Below, one piece after another: positions 32,345 through 41,494 of a stretch of DNA of 43,594 bases. The DNA is from Gammaproteobacteria bacterium. GTDB lineage: Bacteria; Pseudomonadota; Gammaproteobacteria; UBA4575. Below the pieces are notes generated by a model. That model searched no databases and was not told the DNA's origin. It worked only from the letters and a program-made list of their open reading frames with translations. Position 1 is the first letter of the stretch. Every line of letters starts with the position of its first letter. The translations under genes were made by a program, and so were the position numbers. Location of the stretch: the NCBI GenBank assembly GCA_026706595.1, contig JAPOYL010000005.1, forward strand, positions 1 through 43,594. Direction: 5' to 3'.

Positions 32345-33007
32345 ATGCCAATGTCTGCTGCCTGGGGAGTGATCAAAACCGTCTTCCTGGATATGGACGG
32401 CACCCTGCTGGACCTGAGTTTTGACTCGTATTTCTGGCAACGGTATCTACCCTTGAGGTACAGCCAGAAGAACCAGATTGAATTCAGTCATGCCAGGGAA
32501 CTTTTGCAGTCCTATTATAAGGGAAAAGCCGGTACGCTGGACTGGTATTGCACGGATTACTGGACCAACGAACTGGATCTCGATGTCGCCGCGTTAAAGC
32601 GCGAGATTGCCGGGCGCATCCGGATTTTCCCGCACGTGGAGCAGTTCCTGGAAAGGCTTGTGGCGGCCAAAAAACATGTCGCCCTGGTGACCAATGCGCA
32701 TCCCAGCAGCATTTCCGTGAAAATGAGTTGCGTGCCCATCGAGCCGTATTTCGAGCGCATCATTTCTTCCCATCACTTCGGTTGCCCGAAAGAGCAGCCG
32801 GGCTTCTGGGACAAGATGATGGATTCCTTCCCGTTCGACCCGGAGACGACCCTGCTGGTGGATGACAATCTGGAGGTGCTGGCCTGCGCAAAAGCCTATG
32901 GTATCCGTCACCTGGTGACGATCCGCCAACCCGACAGCTCCAAGCCGGAGCGCGACTCCCTGCCGTATGAAGCCATTTCGAATTTTGCCGAGATCATGCC
33001 GGCCTGA
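32345..33007 (+). CDS. yrfG: HAD-family GMP/IMP nucleotidase (YrfG-like)
   Basis: A 220-residue HAD hydrolase. Motif I is FLDMDGTLLDL with Asp16 and Asp18, motif II LVTNAHP, then a Lys in the KEQPGFW segment, and motif IV LLVDDN. YrfG dephosphorylates GMP and IMP in E. coli. The cap is a long helical insertion between motifs I and II. The upstream open frame to 32258 runs into cysQ; ATG 32345 lies 12 bases after GGAGA. An ATG at 32351 is equally possible. Divergent from cysQ. Confidence 0.82.
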   Translation: MPMSAAWGVIKTVFLDMDGTLLDLSFDSYFWQRYLPLRYSQKNQIEFSHARELLQSYYKGKAGTLDWYCTDYWTNELDLDVAALKREIAGRIRIFPHVEQFLERLVAAKKHVALVTNAHPSSISVKMSCVPIEPYFERIISSHHFGCPKEQPGFWDKMMDSFPFDPETTLLVDDNLEVLACAKAYGIRHLVTIRQPDSSKPERDSLPYEAISNFAEIMPA

Positions 33008-33424
33008 CTAGCCCCTGTTCCAGCGCTTGAAGCGCTTCTTGCAGTACCTGAGCAAGGTTTCGTAGTCCGGAAAGTGCAGTTCATAGTCGTCCTCCACAGG
33101 GGCATCGAATTCGCAGTAGTCGTTGCTGTGGTCGCGGCAGATCTGCGGGCGAGCCTCGTAGATGCCGCAGCGCCCGTCGCCCTGAAGATGCGAGCAGCGC
33201 GCCGACACCATCAGCCACCAGCCCTCGTCGTCCCTGTAAACCTCCACGCCCTCATGGGAGACCTGCCAGAGCAGGTGTTCGTAGTCCTGCTTGCTGCGAG
33301 GCGTGATGAGTTCTTCGGTTACATAGGTACAGCAGTACGAGTTGGTGCAATAGCCGCACTTGTTTTCGGCCGTAATCTCAATGCCCGGCTCAAGCTTTAC
33401 CTTGATGTCGGCCAGGCGTTCCAT
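33008..33424 (-). CDS. YkgJ-family cysteine cluster protein
   Basis: A 138-residue protein with nine or more cysteines in the YkgJ (UPF0153-like) arrangement: CGYCTNSYCC near the start, ARCSHL, GRCGIYEARPQICR and DYCEF. The family is thought to bind a metal or iron-sulfur cluster, but its role is unknown. It is downstream of and convergent with yrfG, and 20 bases after an unrecognised gene on the same strand. Confidence 0.8.
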   Translation of the reverse strand: MERLADIKVKLEPGIEITAENKCGYCTNSYCCTYVTEELITPRSKQDYEHLLWQVSHEGVEVYRDDEGWWLMVSARCSHLQGDGRCGIYEARPQICRDHSNDYCEFDAPVEDDYELHFPDYETLLRYCKKRFKRWNRG

Positions 33425-33445
33425 GGGCTCGAATGCGCTGCCGGA

Positions 33446-33730
33446 TCAGTCATCATCCGTTGACTTTTTGGGCGGCGGCTTGAATTTGAGGACGGTTGAG
33501 GTCTGTGGTTTGTCGGCAAAATGGGGCCGATCCTTGTTTTCGATCCCGGCATCCTCGATCAGTTCTCGCTCCCGGGCTGCAATCAGGCTAAAGCAGTCAC
33601 GAATGTCCTTGATCGTCTGTTCACTCAGGGGATGGCGGACACCCGGGCCCGGAGTCGTATCGCGGACAATCTGCGCCAGCAGTTTCCGCATTACGACCAG
33701 TATACGTTGTTCCTTGCTTCTGCTAGTCAT
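33446..33730 (-). CDS. Conserved hypothetical protein
   Basis: A 94-residue helical protein. The N-terminal half (KEQRILVVMRKLLAQIVRDT) and a TPGPGVRHPLSEQTIKDIRDC segment look like a conserved gammaproteobacterial family, sometimes labelled as segregation and condensation protein A-like. I would not rely on that name. The C-terminus is Lys/Pro-rich and disordered (FKPPPKKSTDDD). ATG 33730 begins the conserved part; the open frame extends to 33820 with unlikely composition. It precedes the YkgJ-type gene on the same strand. Confidence 0.55.
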   Translation of the reverse strand: MTSRSKEQRILVVMRKLLAQIVRDTTPGPGVRHPLSEQTIKDIRDCFSLIAARERELIEDAGIENKDRPHFADKPQTSTVLKFKPPPKKSTDDD

Positions 33731-33934
33731 GTTGAAACGGTCCGGGCAGCGTGTCGCGCGTTTTTCGGTGTCGGTTGGAAGGTCTGAATATAGCCTAACA
33801 GATTTGCAGGGATATACCATCTCATGGCGCAGGCGAAAGGACAGCTTCCGAGCCTGTTTAGCAGGGCCGACAATTGCGGTAGCATGGGACGGGCTGGTCG
33901 TACAACCCGTACCCGAAGTTCAGGAGCTCAAGGC

Positions 33935-34246
33935 ATGTTTCAGGCGCAGTTTTCAATCGGTCAGGTGATCGTGCACAAGAAGTTCAATTACAGGGGTGTC
34001 ATTTTTGATGTCGATGCGCAGTACAGTGGCACGGACGAGTGGTATGAACAGGTCGCGAAGTCCAGGCCACCCAAGGACAAGCCCTGGTACCATGTGATGG
34101 TGGACGGGCAACTGATGACCACCTATGTCGCCGAGCAGCATCTGGAACTGGATGTCTCGCCAGCACCGATCACCCACCCCCTGACCGAAGATTATTTCGA
34201 CAGTTTCGAACAAGGCTCGTACCGCAGCTACCGGAACACCAACTGA
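33935..34246 (+). CDS. hspQ: Heat shock protein HspQ
   Basis: A 103-residue protein with the HspQ pattern: FSIGQVIVHKKFNYRGVIFDVD, then DEWYE, PWYHVMVDG and YVAEQHLE. HspQ is a small heat-shock factor and Lon specificity enhancer in E. coli. The start at 33935 follows AGGAG eight bases upstream; the open frame back to 33824 has no support. It is two bases upstream of the TerB-like gene, so both are likely cotranscribed. Confidence 0.9.
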   Translation: MFQAQFSIGQVIVHKKFNYRGVIFDVDAQYSGTDEWYEQVAKSRPPKDKPWYHVMVDGQLMTTYVAEQHLELDVSPAPITHPLTEDYFDSFEQGSYRSYRNTN

Positions 34247-34248
34247 AG

Positions 34249-34704
34249 ATGTTCGAGTCGGTTGCAGCCTTCGTTGAAAGGAAAATCAAACCACAACGTG
34301 AAGCGCCGGATGATGACCACATCATGCATCTGGCCACCGCGGTGTTGTTGCTGGAAGTGAGCCGGGCGGATTTTGACGTTCAGGAAGAAGAGTTGCGGAC
34401 CATCGTCAGCGCCCTGGCGGAAAGGTTCCGTTTTTCCGAACAGGAGGTACAGGGTCTGGTGGATCTGGCGCTCACCGAGCAAGAGCATCATGTTTCGATC
34501 TATCCATTCGTAAAGGTCATCAATGACGGCTGTACGCCGGAGGAGAAAAAAAGGCTGTTGCTGGACTTGTGGAAAACGGCCTATGCAGATCGCAGGCTCG
34601 ACAAGTACGAGGAGTACCAGATCCGAAAGATTGCCGATCTGCTGTACCTGCCGCACAGCACCTTCATCCAGACCAAGCTGGAAGTGCAGCAGGGCCTGGA
34701 CTAA
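34249..34704 (+). CDS. TerB-family protein
   Basis: A 151-residue all-helical protein with the tellurite-resistance TerB/DjlA-like fold: HIMHLATAVLLLEVSRADFDVQEEE and later LLLDLWKTAYADRRLDKYEEYQIRKIADLL, each carrying an Asp-rich metal loop (RADFD and ADRRLD). Its function in most bacteria is unknown; many members are not linked to tellurite. It starts two bases after hspQ. Confidence 0.82.
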   Translation: MFESVAAFVERKIKPQREAPDDDHIMHLATAVLLLEVSRADFDVQEEELRTIVSALAERFRFSEQEVQGLVDLALTEQEHHVSIYPFVKVINDGCTPEEKKRLLLDLWKTAYADRRLDKYEEYQIRKIADLLYLPHSTFIQTKLEVQQGLD

Positions 34705-34711
34705 GAGCAAC

Positions 34712-34735
34712 GGATGGACACCCGGGTGTCCATCC
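34712..34735. terminator. Bidirectional terminator between TerB-like gene and HU gene
   Basis: A perfect 24-bp palindrome, GGATGGACACCC (34712-34723) with GGGTGTCCATCC (34724-34735), between the stops of the converging TerB-like and HU-type genes. There is no T-run on either side, so termination may be weak or may need Rho. Confidence 0.6.
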
Positions 34736-34737
34736 CG

Positions 34738-35061
34738 TCAAACCATGCTTTTGAGCTTCTTCAGAGGCAGGACCCGCACCGACTTGCTGGCCGGCTTGGC
34801 CTTGAAGGTCATCTCCTCACCGGTAAAGGGATTGACGCCCTTCCGCGCCCGCTTGGCCGGCTTCTTGACCACCTTGATTTTCAGCAGGCCGGGAAGGTTG
34901 AAGGATCCGGCGCCGCGCGGTCTCAACTCTTTTGCAATCATGCCTTCGAGTGATTCGAGCACGGAGGCGACCTGTTTGCGGGAAAGGTCCGTCTCTTTCG
35001 CAATCCCGTTTAGAATTGCCGTTTTTGTAGGGGGTTTCTTATCGGGTCTGGAAGTGGCCAT
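34738..35061 (-). CDS. HU-family DNA-binding protein
   Basis: A 107-residue HU/IHF-family nucleoid protein. After a basic N-terminal tail (MATSRPDKKPPTK), the helical part (TKTAILNGIAKETDLSRKQV) leads to the arm motif. There NPFTGEEMTFKAKPASKSVRV stands for the usual NP.TGE...I.A...V.F.A. It bends DNA. The N- and C-terminal lysine-rich extensions are longer than in classic 90-residue HU. The start follows AGGA. Confidence 0.85.
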   Translation of the reverse strand: MATSRPDKKPPTKTAILNGIAKETDLSRKQVASVLESLEGMIAKELRPRGAGSFNLPGLLKIKVVKKPAKRARKGVNPFTGEEMTFKAKPASKSVRVLPLKKLKSMV

Positions 35062-35360
35062 GTAATGTCATCCTTAGTCATCAGTAAACGAGATCGGGCA
35101 CAGTTCCACAGTCAGGGATCGAGCAACCGATGGTGACTATGATCGAAATGTAGAACAGTTAGCTTTTGTTGCATTGTAATGAAAAACTGCCAGCTTATCA
35201 TCAGACTCACCCCCTGATTTTGCACAGGGACGTTTCGCCGGTGGACCCGGGATCGATGGATGATGCCACGTCGCCCGGTGGGGTTTCCCCCGCGTGAATT
35301 GAAGGAAAACCGGCAGACCCCGGGTGCGCCATGGGGTCAATCCTTGCATCAGGCAAGGGC
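35062..35360. other. Intergenic region upstream of HU gene, downstream of metW
   Basis: About 300 bases holding the HU promoter region and the 3' end of the metW transcript. A hairpin CCTTGC 35342-35347 / GCAAGG 35353-35358 lies three bases past the metW stop but lacks a T-run. I find no gene or RNA here. Confidence 0.4.
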
Positions 35361-35975
35361 CTAGGAACCGGATTTGCAGAATCGGTAAATCGCGCTTTCA
35401 CCGAGCAGGTTGGGCCACAGGCGAGTTTTCTGCCCGGACCGGCTGGCATGGGTTACCGCGGCCCGCTGAAGAATCCTGATGCCTTTTTCCTCGCACAGGG
35501 CTTCAAAATCCTGGATCGAGCACAGATGGATATTGGGGGTGTCGTACCATTCATGAGGCAGGGCCCGGGTGACGGGCATGTTCCCGCCCAGTGCGAGCTG
35601 TATGCGGCTTTTCCAGTGGGCGAAGTTGGGAAAAGTCACAATCCCTTCCTGCCCGATGCGCAGCATCTCATCCAGCAGCTCACCGGGGTGATGGATGGCC
35701 TGCAGCGTGTGCGTCATGACCACATAGTTGAAGGAGTGTTCCTCGAAGAACTCGGTGATGCCCTTGTCCAGGTTGGTCTGGATGACGGGGATCCCACTGT
35801 CGATGCATTGCTGCACGTTGTCGATATCGATTTCCAGGCCGTAGCCCGTCACATCGCGGCTTTGGCGCAGGTGCGTGAGCAAGGCGCCGTCCCCGCAGCC
35901 GAGATCCAGGATGTGGGTGCCGGGCGCAATCCATTCGCAGATGATTTCCAGGTCAGGCCGCAAGATCGTGCTCAT
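35361..35975 (-). CDS. metW: Methionine biosynthesis protein MetW
   Basis: A 204-residue SAM-dependent methyltransferase-like protein with motif [16 protein letters not shown] near residue 20. It follows metX with a four-base ATGA overlap, the usual metXW arrangement in proteobacteria. MetW is needed with MetX for methionine synthesis and appears to assist or control it; direct methyltransferase activity is not established. Confidence 0.93.
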   Translation of the reverse strand: MSTILRPDLEIICEWIAPGTHILDLGCGDGALLTHLRQSRDVTGYGLEIDIDNVQQCIDSGIPVIQTNLDKGITEFFEEHSFNYVVMTHTLQAIHHPGELLDEMLRIGQEGIVTFPNFAHWKSRIQLALGGNMPVTRALPHEWYDTPNIHLCSIQDFEALCEEKGIRILQRAAVTHASRSGQKTRLWPNLLGESAIYRFCKSGS

Positions 35976-37108
35976 GTCGGAAGGGCGTTGATGTAGCTGC
36001 GCAAGACGTTGTGGTATTCTGGAATCGGCGTCAGGAATGCGTCGTGTCCGAGTTCGGCTTCGATTTCCACGTAACTGACCTTCTTTTTGGCCGCGATCAG
36101 CGCGCGCACGATCTCGCGCGAGCGTGCGGGTGAGAACCTCCAGTCGCCGGTGAAGGAAACCACCAGGAAGTCTGCGCCGGTAGACTCGAAGGCCCGGGAC
36201 AGGTCATTGTCATACTCCAGTCCGGGGTCAAAATAATCCAGCGCCTTGGTCATGATCAGGTAGGTGTTGGCATCGAACCGGTCGACGAAGGATTTTCCCT
36301 GGTAGCGCAGGTAGCTCTCGACCTGGAATTCCACATCGAAACCGAAGTTGAGGGTCCCCTTGCGCAGGTCACGCCCGAATTTTTCCCGCATGGCGTTATC
36401 GGAGAGATAGGTGATGTGTCCCAGCATACGTGCCAGCATGAGCCCCCGGCGCGGCAGGGTGTCGCGCTCGTAGTAGTGGCCCTGATGGAAGTCGGGGTCG
36501 GAGAATATGGCCTGGCGCGCCACTTCGTTGAAGGCAATGTTCTGCGCGGTCAGCTTCGGGGCCGCGGCAATCACGATCGCTTGGCGCAGGCGGTCCGGAT
36601 AGTCGATCGCCCATTGCATGACCTGCATGCCCCCCAGACTTCCCCCGATCACGGCTGCCCACTGCTTGATGCCGAGGGCATCCGCGAGATGGCTTTGGCT
36701 CACGACCCAGTCGTGCACGGTGACCAGCGGAAAATCCGGTCCGAAAGGTTTGCCGGTCTCGGGGTTGATGCTGGTGGGACCGCTGCTGCCCTTGCAACCT
36801 CCCAGGTTATTCGGGGAGACGACGAAAAAGCGGTCCGTGTCGAAGGGTTTGCCGGGTCCGATGCAGTTGTCCCACCAGCCCGGCTTGCGGTCTTCGATAC
36901 TGTGATACCCGGCCGCATGCTGATCGCCCGACAGCGCATGGCAGATCAGTAGGGCGTTACTGCGCTCGGGGTTTAACTTGCCGTACGTCTCGTAGGCGAG
37001 CGTGAACTCCGGCAGCGTGCGACCGCAATCCAGATCGAGCGGTTGCTTGATGGTAGTGAACTGGGTCTCGACCAGACCAACGGAATTCGCAGGAATTGAG
37101 TCAGGCAC
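35972..37108 (-). CDS. metX: Homoserine O-acyltransferase MetX
   Basis: A 378-residue alpha/beta hydrolase. The catalytic triad is visible as Ser in IGGSLGGM (near 147), Asp in [10 protein letters not shown] (near 311) and His in ELGHDAFL (near 344). It acylates homoserine in methionine synthesis. Acetyl or succinyl specificity cannot be fixed here; MetX from gammaproteobacteria with adjacent metW is often a succinyltransferase. It starts at GTG 37108 ([10 protein letters not shown]). It overlaps metW. Confidence 0.93.
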   Translation of the reverse strand: MPDSIPANSVGLVETQFTTIKQPLDLDCGRTLPEFTLAYETYGKLNPERSNALLICHALSGDQHAAGYHSIEDRKPGWWDNCIGPGKPFDTDRFFVVSPNNLGGCKGSSGPTSINPETGKPFGPDFPLVTVHDWVVSQSHLADALGIKQWAAVIGGSLGGMQVMQWAIDYPDRLRQAIVIAAAPKLTAQNIAFNEVARQAIFSDPDFHQGHYYERDTLPRRGLMLARMLGHITYLSDNAMREKFGRDLRKGTLNFGFDVEFQVESYLRYQGKSFVDRFDANTYLIMTKALDYFDPGLEYDNDLSRAFESTGADFLVVSFTGDWRFSPARSREIVRALIAAKKKVSYVEIEAELGHDAFLTPIPEYHNVLRSYINALPT

Positions 37109-37196
37109 TGTACTGGGATTGGTTGTTCAGGCTCGTAAGTGTAATGAGTGCATGTGCGGCGCACAATGACATCGCAGGGAGAGGTGTCCTTCCCCC

Positions 37197-37748
37197 TTAC
37201 AGTGAATGCAGGAATATTTTTGCACTGAACAGTGCCAGCAGTACGGCCGCGGTTGAAAAATCAAACACCCCGACCCGTGGAATCATCCTTCGGACCGGCG
37301 CCAGGAGGGGTGCCGTGATGGAATTCAGCACCGATACAAGCGGATTGCTTTGTCCGTGGAGGTGGGGAGCAAGCCAGCTGATTGCAACCAGTGCAAAGAT
37401 GGCAAAAATGTAGAGGTTCAGGGCCAGGTCAATGACCCCGAATACTGCCGCGAGAAACAGTGTCCCGGTCTCTGCGGCCCTGCCAACGAGAAGTCCGCGC
37501 AGCGCCAGTTCGGCGAATTTGACGGCGACCATCAACAGCAGTGCAGCAGTGTCCAGGCGCCCTGTATGCGGGATCCACTTGTGCAGCGGACGTAACGCCG
37601 GGTTTGTCACTGTCAGGATGGACTGTGAAAAAGGGTTGTAGAAATCCGCGCGGGTCAGTCCCAGCAGCATGCGGATCATGAGGGCGTACACGTACAGGGT
37701 GAGCAGGACGTGAAGCAGGAAGTCGGTGATGCCAAGCAGGGCGTTCAT
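37197..37748 (-). CDS. yggT: YggT-family membrane protein
   Basis: A 183-residue membrane protein made of two YGGT repeats, each with two hydrophobic helices and a conserved NP segment (YNPFSQSILTVTNPALRPL, and later NPLVSVLNSITAPLLAPVRRM). The role is unknown; homologues have been linked to osmotic stress or membrane assembly. It lies between proC and metX in an order shared with many gammaproteobacteria. Confidence 0.88.
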   Translation of the reverse strand: MNALLGITDFLLHVLLTLYVYALMIRMLLGLTRADFYNPFSQSILTVTNPALRPLHKWIPHTGRLDTAALLLMVAVKFAELALRGLLVGRAAETGTLFLAAVFGVIDLALNLYIFAIFALVAISWLAPHLHGQSNPLVSVLNSITAPLLAPVRRMIPRVGVFDFSTAAVLLALFSAKIFLHSL

Positions 37749-37751
37749 GGT

Positions 37752-38624
37752 TTATTTGTCTGCACCGGCAGGACGGGTCTCCGTGGAAGATGTACTTGAC
37801 CGGGAAAGCAGTTCGGCTTTTTGTGCAGCACGGTGGATCGCGGTGGCGAAGATTTTCTTCATGTCCTGCTGTTCGAGAATTTCAAGGGCGGCTTCCGTGG
37901 TCCCTCCCTTTGAGGTTACCGCACGGCGCAGGGCATGCGGGTCCTGGTCACCTTGCTCGACCAGCTTGGCTGCACCGAGGGCGGTGTGAATGGTCAGCTG
38001 ACGCGCCTGGTCCGCGTTCAGTCCGAGCGACTGGCCGGCTTCCAGGATGGCTTCGATCAGGTAGAAAAAATAGGCGGGGCCGCTGCCGGACACCGCTGTG
38101 ACTGCATCCAGCAAGGCTTCCTGCTCCAGCCACAGGGTAAAGCCCACACCGGAAAGGATACGCTCGGCCTGAGTCCGTTGGGCCTCGGACACTTCTGGTC
38201 CCGCAAATAGGCCCGTGGTCCCGCAGCGTATCAGGACCGGCAGATTCGGCATGCAGCGCACGACCGGAAATCCACCTCCCAGCCAGGTGCCGATGTCCCG
38301 GGTGAGCGTGCCTGCGGCAATGGAAACAATCAGGGGTCGCACCGATCCGTATCGTGCAGAGATTTGCTCGCAGACGAGGCGGACCACCTGGGGTTTTATG
38401 GCCAGTACCACAACCTGCGCTGAAAGCGGAGCGCAGTCTGCCTCGGCGTGTACACGGCATTGCGGAAAGCTTTTCTCCAGCGCTGAACACGTCGATGGGT
38501 CGGTGTCGATCACGGTAATCTCATCGGGCGGGCATCCGCTGTCGAGCAGTCCGCCGATCAGCGCCTGCCCCATGTTTCCGCCACCGAAAATCACGATGTC
38601 CTGTTTTTCTGAAGGTTGGTTCAT
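37752..38624 (-). CDS. proC: Pyrroline-5-carboxylate reductase
   Basis: A 290-residue enzyme that reduces pyrroline-5-carboxylate to proline. The Rossmann NADPH motif FGGGNMGQALIGGLL is at about 12-26. The C-terminal dimer domain has AVSGSGPAYFFYLIEA and VTSKGGTTEAAL, the family signature. I start it at ATG 38624, one base after the yggS stop (TGAAATG), not at the upstream 38711 that would overlap yggS. Confidence 0.95.
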   Translation of the reverse strand: MNQPSEKQDIVIFGGGNMGQALIGGLLDSGCPPDEITVIDTDPSTCSALEKSFPQCRVHAEADCAPLSAQVVVLAIKPQVVRLVCEQISARYGSVRPLIVSIAAGTLTRDIGTWLGGGFPVVRCMPNLPVLIRCGTTGLFAGPEVSEAQRTQAERILSGVGFTLWLEQEALLDAVTAVSGSGPAYFFYLIEAILEAGQSLGLNADQARQLTIHTALGAAKLVEQGDQDPHALRRAVTSKGGTTEAALEILEQQDMKKIFATAIHRAAQKAELLSRSSTSSTETRPAGADK

Positions 38625-38625
38625 T

Positions 38626-39333
38626 TCATCCGGCTGTTCGCGCACCAAAAATTGCAGTACCGATTCGAACGATGGTCGCCCCTTCGGCCACCGCGTCCTC
38701 AAGATCGCCACTCATGCCCATCGATAACGTATCGAGTCCAAAACCTGACTGGTTCAGTTGTTCGAGCAGCGCCCGCAGCTGCGCAAAGCGCAGGCGTCGA
38801 TGAATAGTATCACTAGTTCGCCGCGGGATGGCCATCAGGCCGCGCAATTTCAGATTGGGAAGTTCTTGCAAGGCGCTTGCGATGTCTGGCACCTGTTCGC
38901 ACTGCAGTCCGGATTTGGAATGTTCACGATCGATGTTGACCTGCAGGCAGACCTGCAGCGGCGGTAGATGATCCGGGCGCTGCGTACTCAGGCGCTCGGC
39001 AACGATCAGGCGCTCAATGCCGTGCACCCAGCTGAAGTGGGCGGCAATTTGCCGGGTCTTGTTTTTTTGTATGGGGCCCACGAAGTGCCAGCAGAGGTCC
39101 TGGTCCTTGAGCGCGTCAATCTTTTTCAGGGCTTCCTGCAGGTAGCTTTCACCGAAATCACGCTGTCCGGCGCTGGCGGCATCGATGATTTCCTTGGCAC
39201 TCTTTTTCTTGCTGACCGCCAAAAGGCGTACGCTTCCGGGGGTACGCCGGTGCCGGTTTTCCAGGTGGCGGATCGTTTCCCTGACCGCCCGCAGGCGGGT
39301 CGCCGGCGTCTGTTCAGAAAATGTTGGCTGCAT
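38626..39333 (-). CDS. yggS: YggS-family pyridoxal-phosphate-binding protein
   Basis: A 235-residue TIM-barrel PLP-binding protein of the PLP-homeostasis family. The PLP lysine is in LLAVSKKKSAKEI. Downstream are GESYLQEAL, WHFVGPIQKNK, LQVNIDREHSKSG and MGMSGDLEDAVAEGATIVRIGTAIFG in part. It overlaps the end of the pyrK-like gene by 20 bases in another frame. Confidence 0.93.
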   Translation of the reverse strand: MQPTFSEQTPATRLRAVRETIRHLENRHRRTPGSVRLLAVSKKKSAKEIIDAASAGQRDFGESYLQEALKKIDALKDQDLCWHFVGPIQKNKTRQIAAHFSWVHGIERLIVAERLSTQRPDHLPPLQVCLQVNIDREHSKSGLQCEQVPDIASALQELPNLKLRGLMAIPRRTSDTIHRRLRFAQLRALLEQLNQSGFGLDTLSMGMSGDLEDAVAEGATIVRIGTAIFGARTAG

Positions 39334-40183
39334 CGAACACCGGGCCGTCTACGCACACCCGCTTCATCGCCACGGTCCGGTTGTTTTCCCGGTACGGCAC
39401 GACGCAGCCGGCACAGCCCCCGACCGCACATGCCATGTACTCTTCCAGGCACACCTGGCAGGGTAGGGCGTGGCGGCGACAAAATTCCGAGACCGCTTCC
39501 AGCATCCGGTTTGGCCCGCAGGCAAACACCTGCACGCCCTGTTGCGCGGTGCGGTCCAGGTTCAAGAACCAGTGTTCGGCCAGTTCGTGCACGTAGCCGT
39601 GGAAACAGCCCGGATACCCCTGCAGGCTGGTGAGCCGGGATGCGATGCCCCAGTCATCGAGCAACGGCATGGCCGCGATGACCTCCTTCGGCATGTCCGC
39701 CGTCAATATTTTCGAGGGCCGGATGGGGAAAGGAAAGGGAATCTCCGAACCGAGGATGGCGAGCGGATGCAGACCCGTGATTTCACGCAGTGATTCTGCC
39801 AGGAAAATCATGGGAGGGATTCCCACTCCCCCGCCAAGCAGCAAGGGATGCGTGGTAGTTTCATGCACCCTGAAGCTGTTCCCGATGGGCCCCAGGCACT
39901 GCAGCCGATCCCCGGGCTTGCGCGCTGCAAGTTCAGCGCTGCCTTGCCCGACGATCTTGTACAGGATCTCGACGCTGCCTGCCGCAGGGTCGCTGCGCAT
40001 GATCGAGAAGGGCCGGCGCAAGGCCCTTTGGGGGTCGCACTGCAGGTGCAGGAAGTTCCCGGCGCTGGCATGGCGGGCACATTCGGGCGCGCTCAGCTTA
40101 AGGACGAACTGCTGGGCTGCCAGTGCATCATGACGGGTCACACGGGCGCATTCCTCGAAGACCGGGTTAGGCTCTGTTGTCAT
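39314..40183 (-). CDS. pyrK: Dihydroorotate dehydrogenase electron-transfer (PyrK-like) flavoprotein
   Basis: A 289-residue FAD/NAD and [2Fe-2S] protein. RRPFSIMR near residue 56 is the FAD motif and LLLGGGVGIPPMIFLAE the NAD site. A C-terminal Cys cluster (CLEEYMACAVGGCAGCVVPY in part, then CVDGPVF) binds [2Fe-2S] as in PyrK. Type 1B dihydroorotate dehydrogenases pair PyrK with PyrD. No pyrD is in the window, so its partner is unknown. It sits where pilT/pilU usually lie in pseudomonad versions of this region. Confidence 0.85.
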   Translation of the reverse strand: MTTEPNPVFEECARVTRHDALAAQQFVLKLSAPECARHASAGNFLHLQCDPQRALRRPFSIMRSDPAAGSVEILYKIVGQGSAELAARKPGDRLQCLGPIGNSFRVHETTTHPLLLGGGVGIPPMIFLAESLREITGLHPLAILGSEIPFPFPIRPSKILTADMPKEVIAAMPLLDDWGIASRLTSLQGYPGCFHGYVHELAEHWFLNLDRTAQQGVQVFACGPNRMLEAVSEFCRRHALPCQVCLEEYMACAVGGCAGCVVPYRENNRTVAMKRVCVDGPVFDAANIF

Positions 40184-40210
40184 GCCCTGGGCTGCTGGAG
40201 GAAGGCTGGC

Positions 40211-41494
40211 CTACTCGGGTTCGAGCTGGAAGACCAGCTTGCCGCCCAGAATCGTGTGTGTCGCGCGGCCCTTGAACCGGTGTCCCAGCAGGGGCGTGTT
40301 CTTGCCCCGGCTGAGCAGGGTTTCGCTGCTCAGCATCCAGTCCAGCTCGGGATCGACAACGCATGCATCCGCCTCGCTGCCGACGGACAGGTTGCCTGCC
40401 GCAATGCCGAGGATTTCCGCGGGTTGCTGGGTGACCCGGCGCACCGCTTCCTTCAGGTCGAGCACGCCTTCGTCCACCAGTTGCAGGATTAGCGGCAGCA
40501 GGGATTCCAGGGTAGAGCTGCCGGGTTCCGTGGACTGGAAGGGTGCCAGTTTGGCTTCGATTTCATGCGGCTGGTGGTCGGCGCAAACGGCGGACAGCGT
40601 GCCGTCCTGCAAGCCTTTTCGAAGGCCATCACGGTCCTGCTGCGTGCGGTAGGGAGGGAGGTTGTGGCACAGCCCGTCAAAATCCCGGATGTCGTGGTCG
40701 GTCAGGAAAAGGTGGAGGATGCTGGCATCGGCGGTGACCGGCAGGTGGTCCTGCTGAGCACGTGCGATCATGTTCACCGCACGCCAGGTCGAGAGGCGGC
40801 AGAAATGGGTGCGGACGTTGAGTTCCTCGATCAGTGCCAGGTGAAAGGCCAGTGCCGCCGTTTCCGCGGCCGCAGGGATGCCGGGAAGACCCAGCCGCAA
40901 GCCTGTGAGACCCTCGTGCACACAGCCGTGATTGGCCAGGTGGTGGTCAAGCGGGTGCGTGAACACGGTCAGCGCCTGGCTGGATGCATATTCCATTGCA
41001 CGCCTCAGCACCAGCGGGCTTTTCAGGGGATGCAGGACGTTGGTGACGCCGACGCATCCGGTCGCCTTCAGCGCTGCCATTTCACTCAGGTTTTCCCCTT
41101 TCAGGCCCCTCGTCAATGCACCGATCACGTACACCTTGCAGTGGCCGCTGTCCTGTGAAAGCTGTTCGATCAGCTCGACCTCTGCGGGCGAATCGACGAC
41201 CGGGTTGGTCGTGGGCAGGCACGCCAGACTGGTAATGCCGGCTGCGGCTGCGGCCTTGGTCTCCGTGCGGATCGTCGCCTTGTGCTCCTGTCCGGGCTGG
41301 CGCAGGCTGGCCGAAAGTTCGACCAGTCCGGGCAGGATCAGCTTGTTGGCCGCATTGATCGTATGGTCAGCCTCCCAGGCGGAAGGGGGTTTGCGAACGG
41401 CCGCCACCTTTCCGCCGACGATGAAGAGATCCGCAACCTCGTCAATGTCGTTTGCGGGATCGACAAGGTGGCCGTTCAGAATCTCAAGCTTCAT
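40211..41494 (-). CDS. pyrC: Dihydroorotase-like PyrC', probably non-catalytic
   Basis: A 427-residue amidohydrolase-fold protein next to pyrB. The first zinc motif HxH of active dihydroorotases (DVHVHLREPG) is replaced by [10 protein letters not shown], so both metal histidines are missing. CADHQPHE near 300 keeps part of another metal motif. In Pseudomonas the corresponding PyrC' is inactive and holds PyrB in a dodecamer. I infer the same here. Another gene must then supply dihydroorotase. Start ATG 41494 follows GGAGA; the open frame extends further without support. It overlaps pyrB by 11 bases. Confidence 0.88.
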   Translation of the reverse strand: MKLEILNGHLVDPANDIDEVADLFIVGGKVAAVRKPPSAWEADHTINAANKLILPGLVELSASLRQPGQEHKATIRTETKAAAAAGITSLACLPTTNPVVDSPAEVELIEQLSQDSGHCKVYVIGALTRGLKGENLSEMAALKATGCVGVTNVLHPLKSPLVLRRAMEYASSQALTVFTHPLDHHLANHGCVHEGLTGLRLGLPGIPAAAETAALAFHLALIEELNVRTHFCRLSTWRAVNMIARAQQDHLPVTADASILHLFLTDHDIRDFDGLCHNLPPYRTQQDRDGLRKGLQDGTLSAVCADHQPHEIEAKLAPFQSTEPGSSTLESLLPLILQLVDEGVLDLKEAVRRVTQQPAEILGIAAGNLSVGSEADACVVDPELDWMLSSETLLSRGKNTPLLGHRFKGRATHTILGGKLVFQLEPE

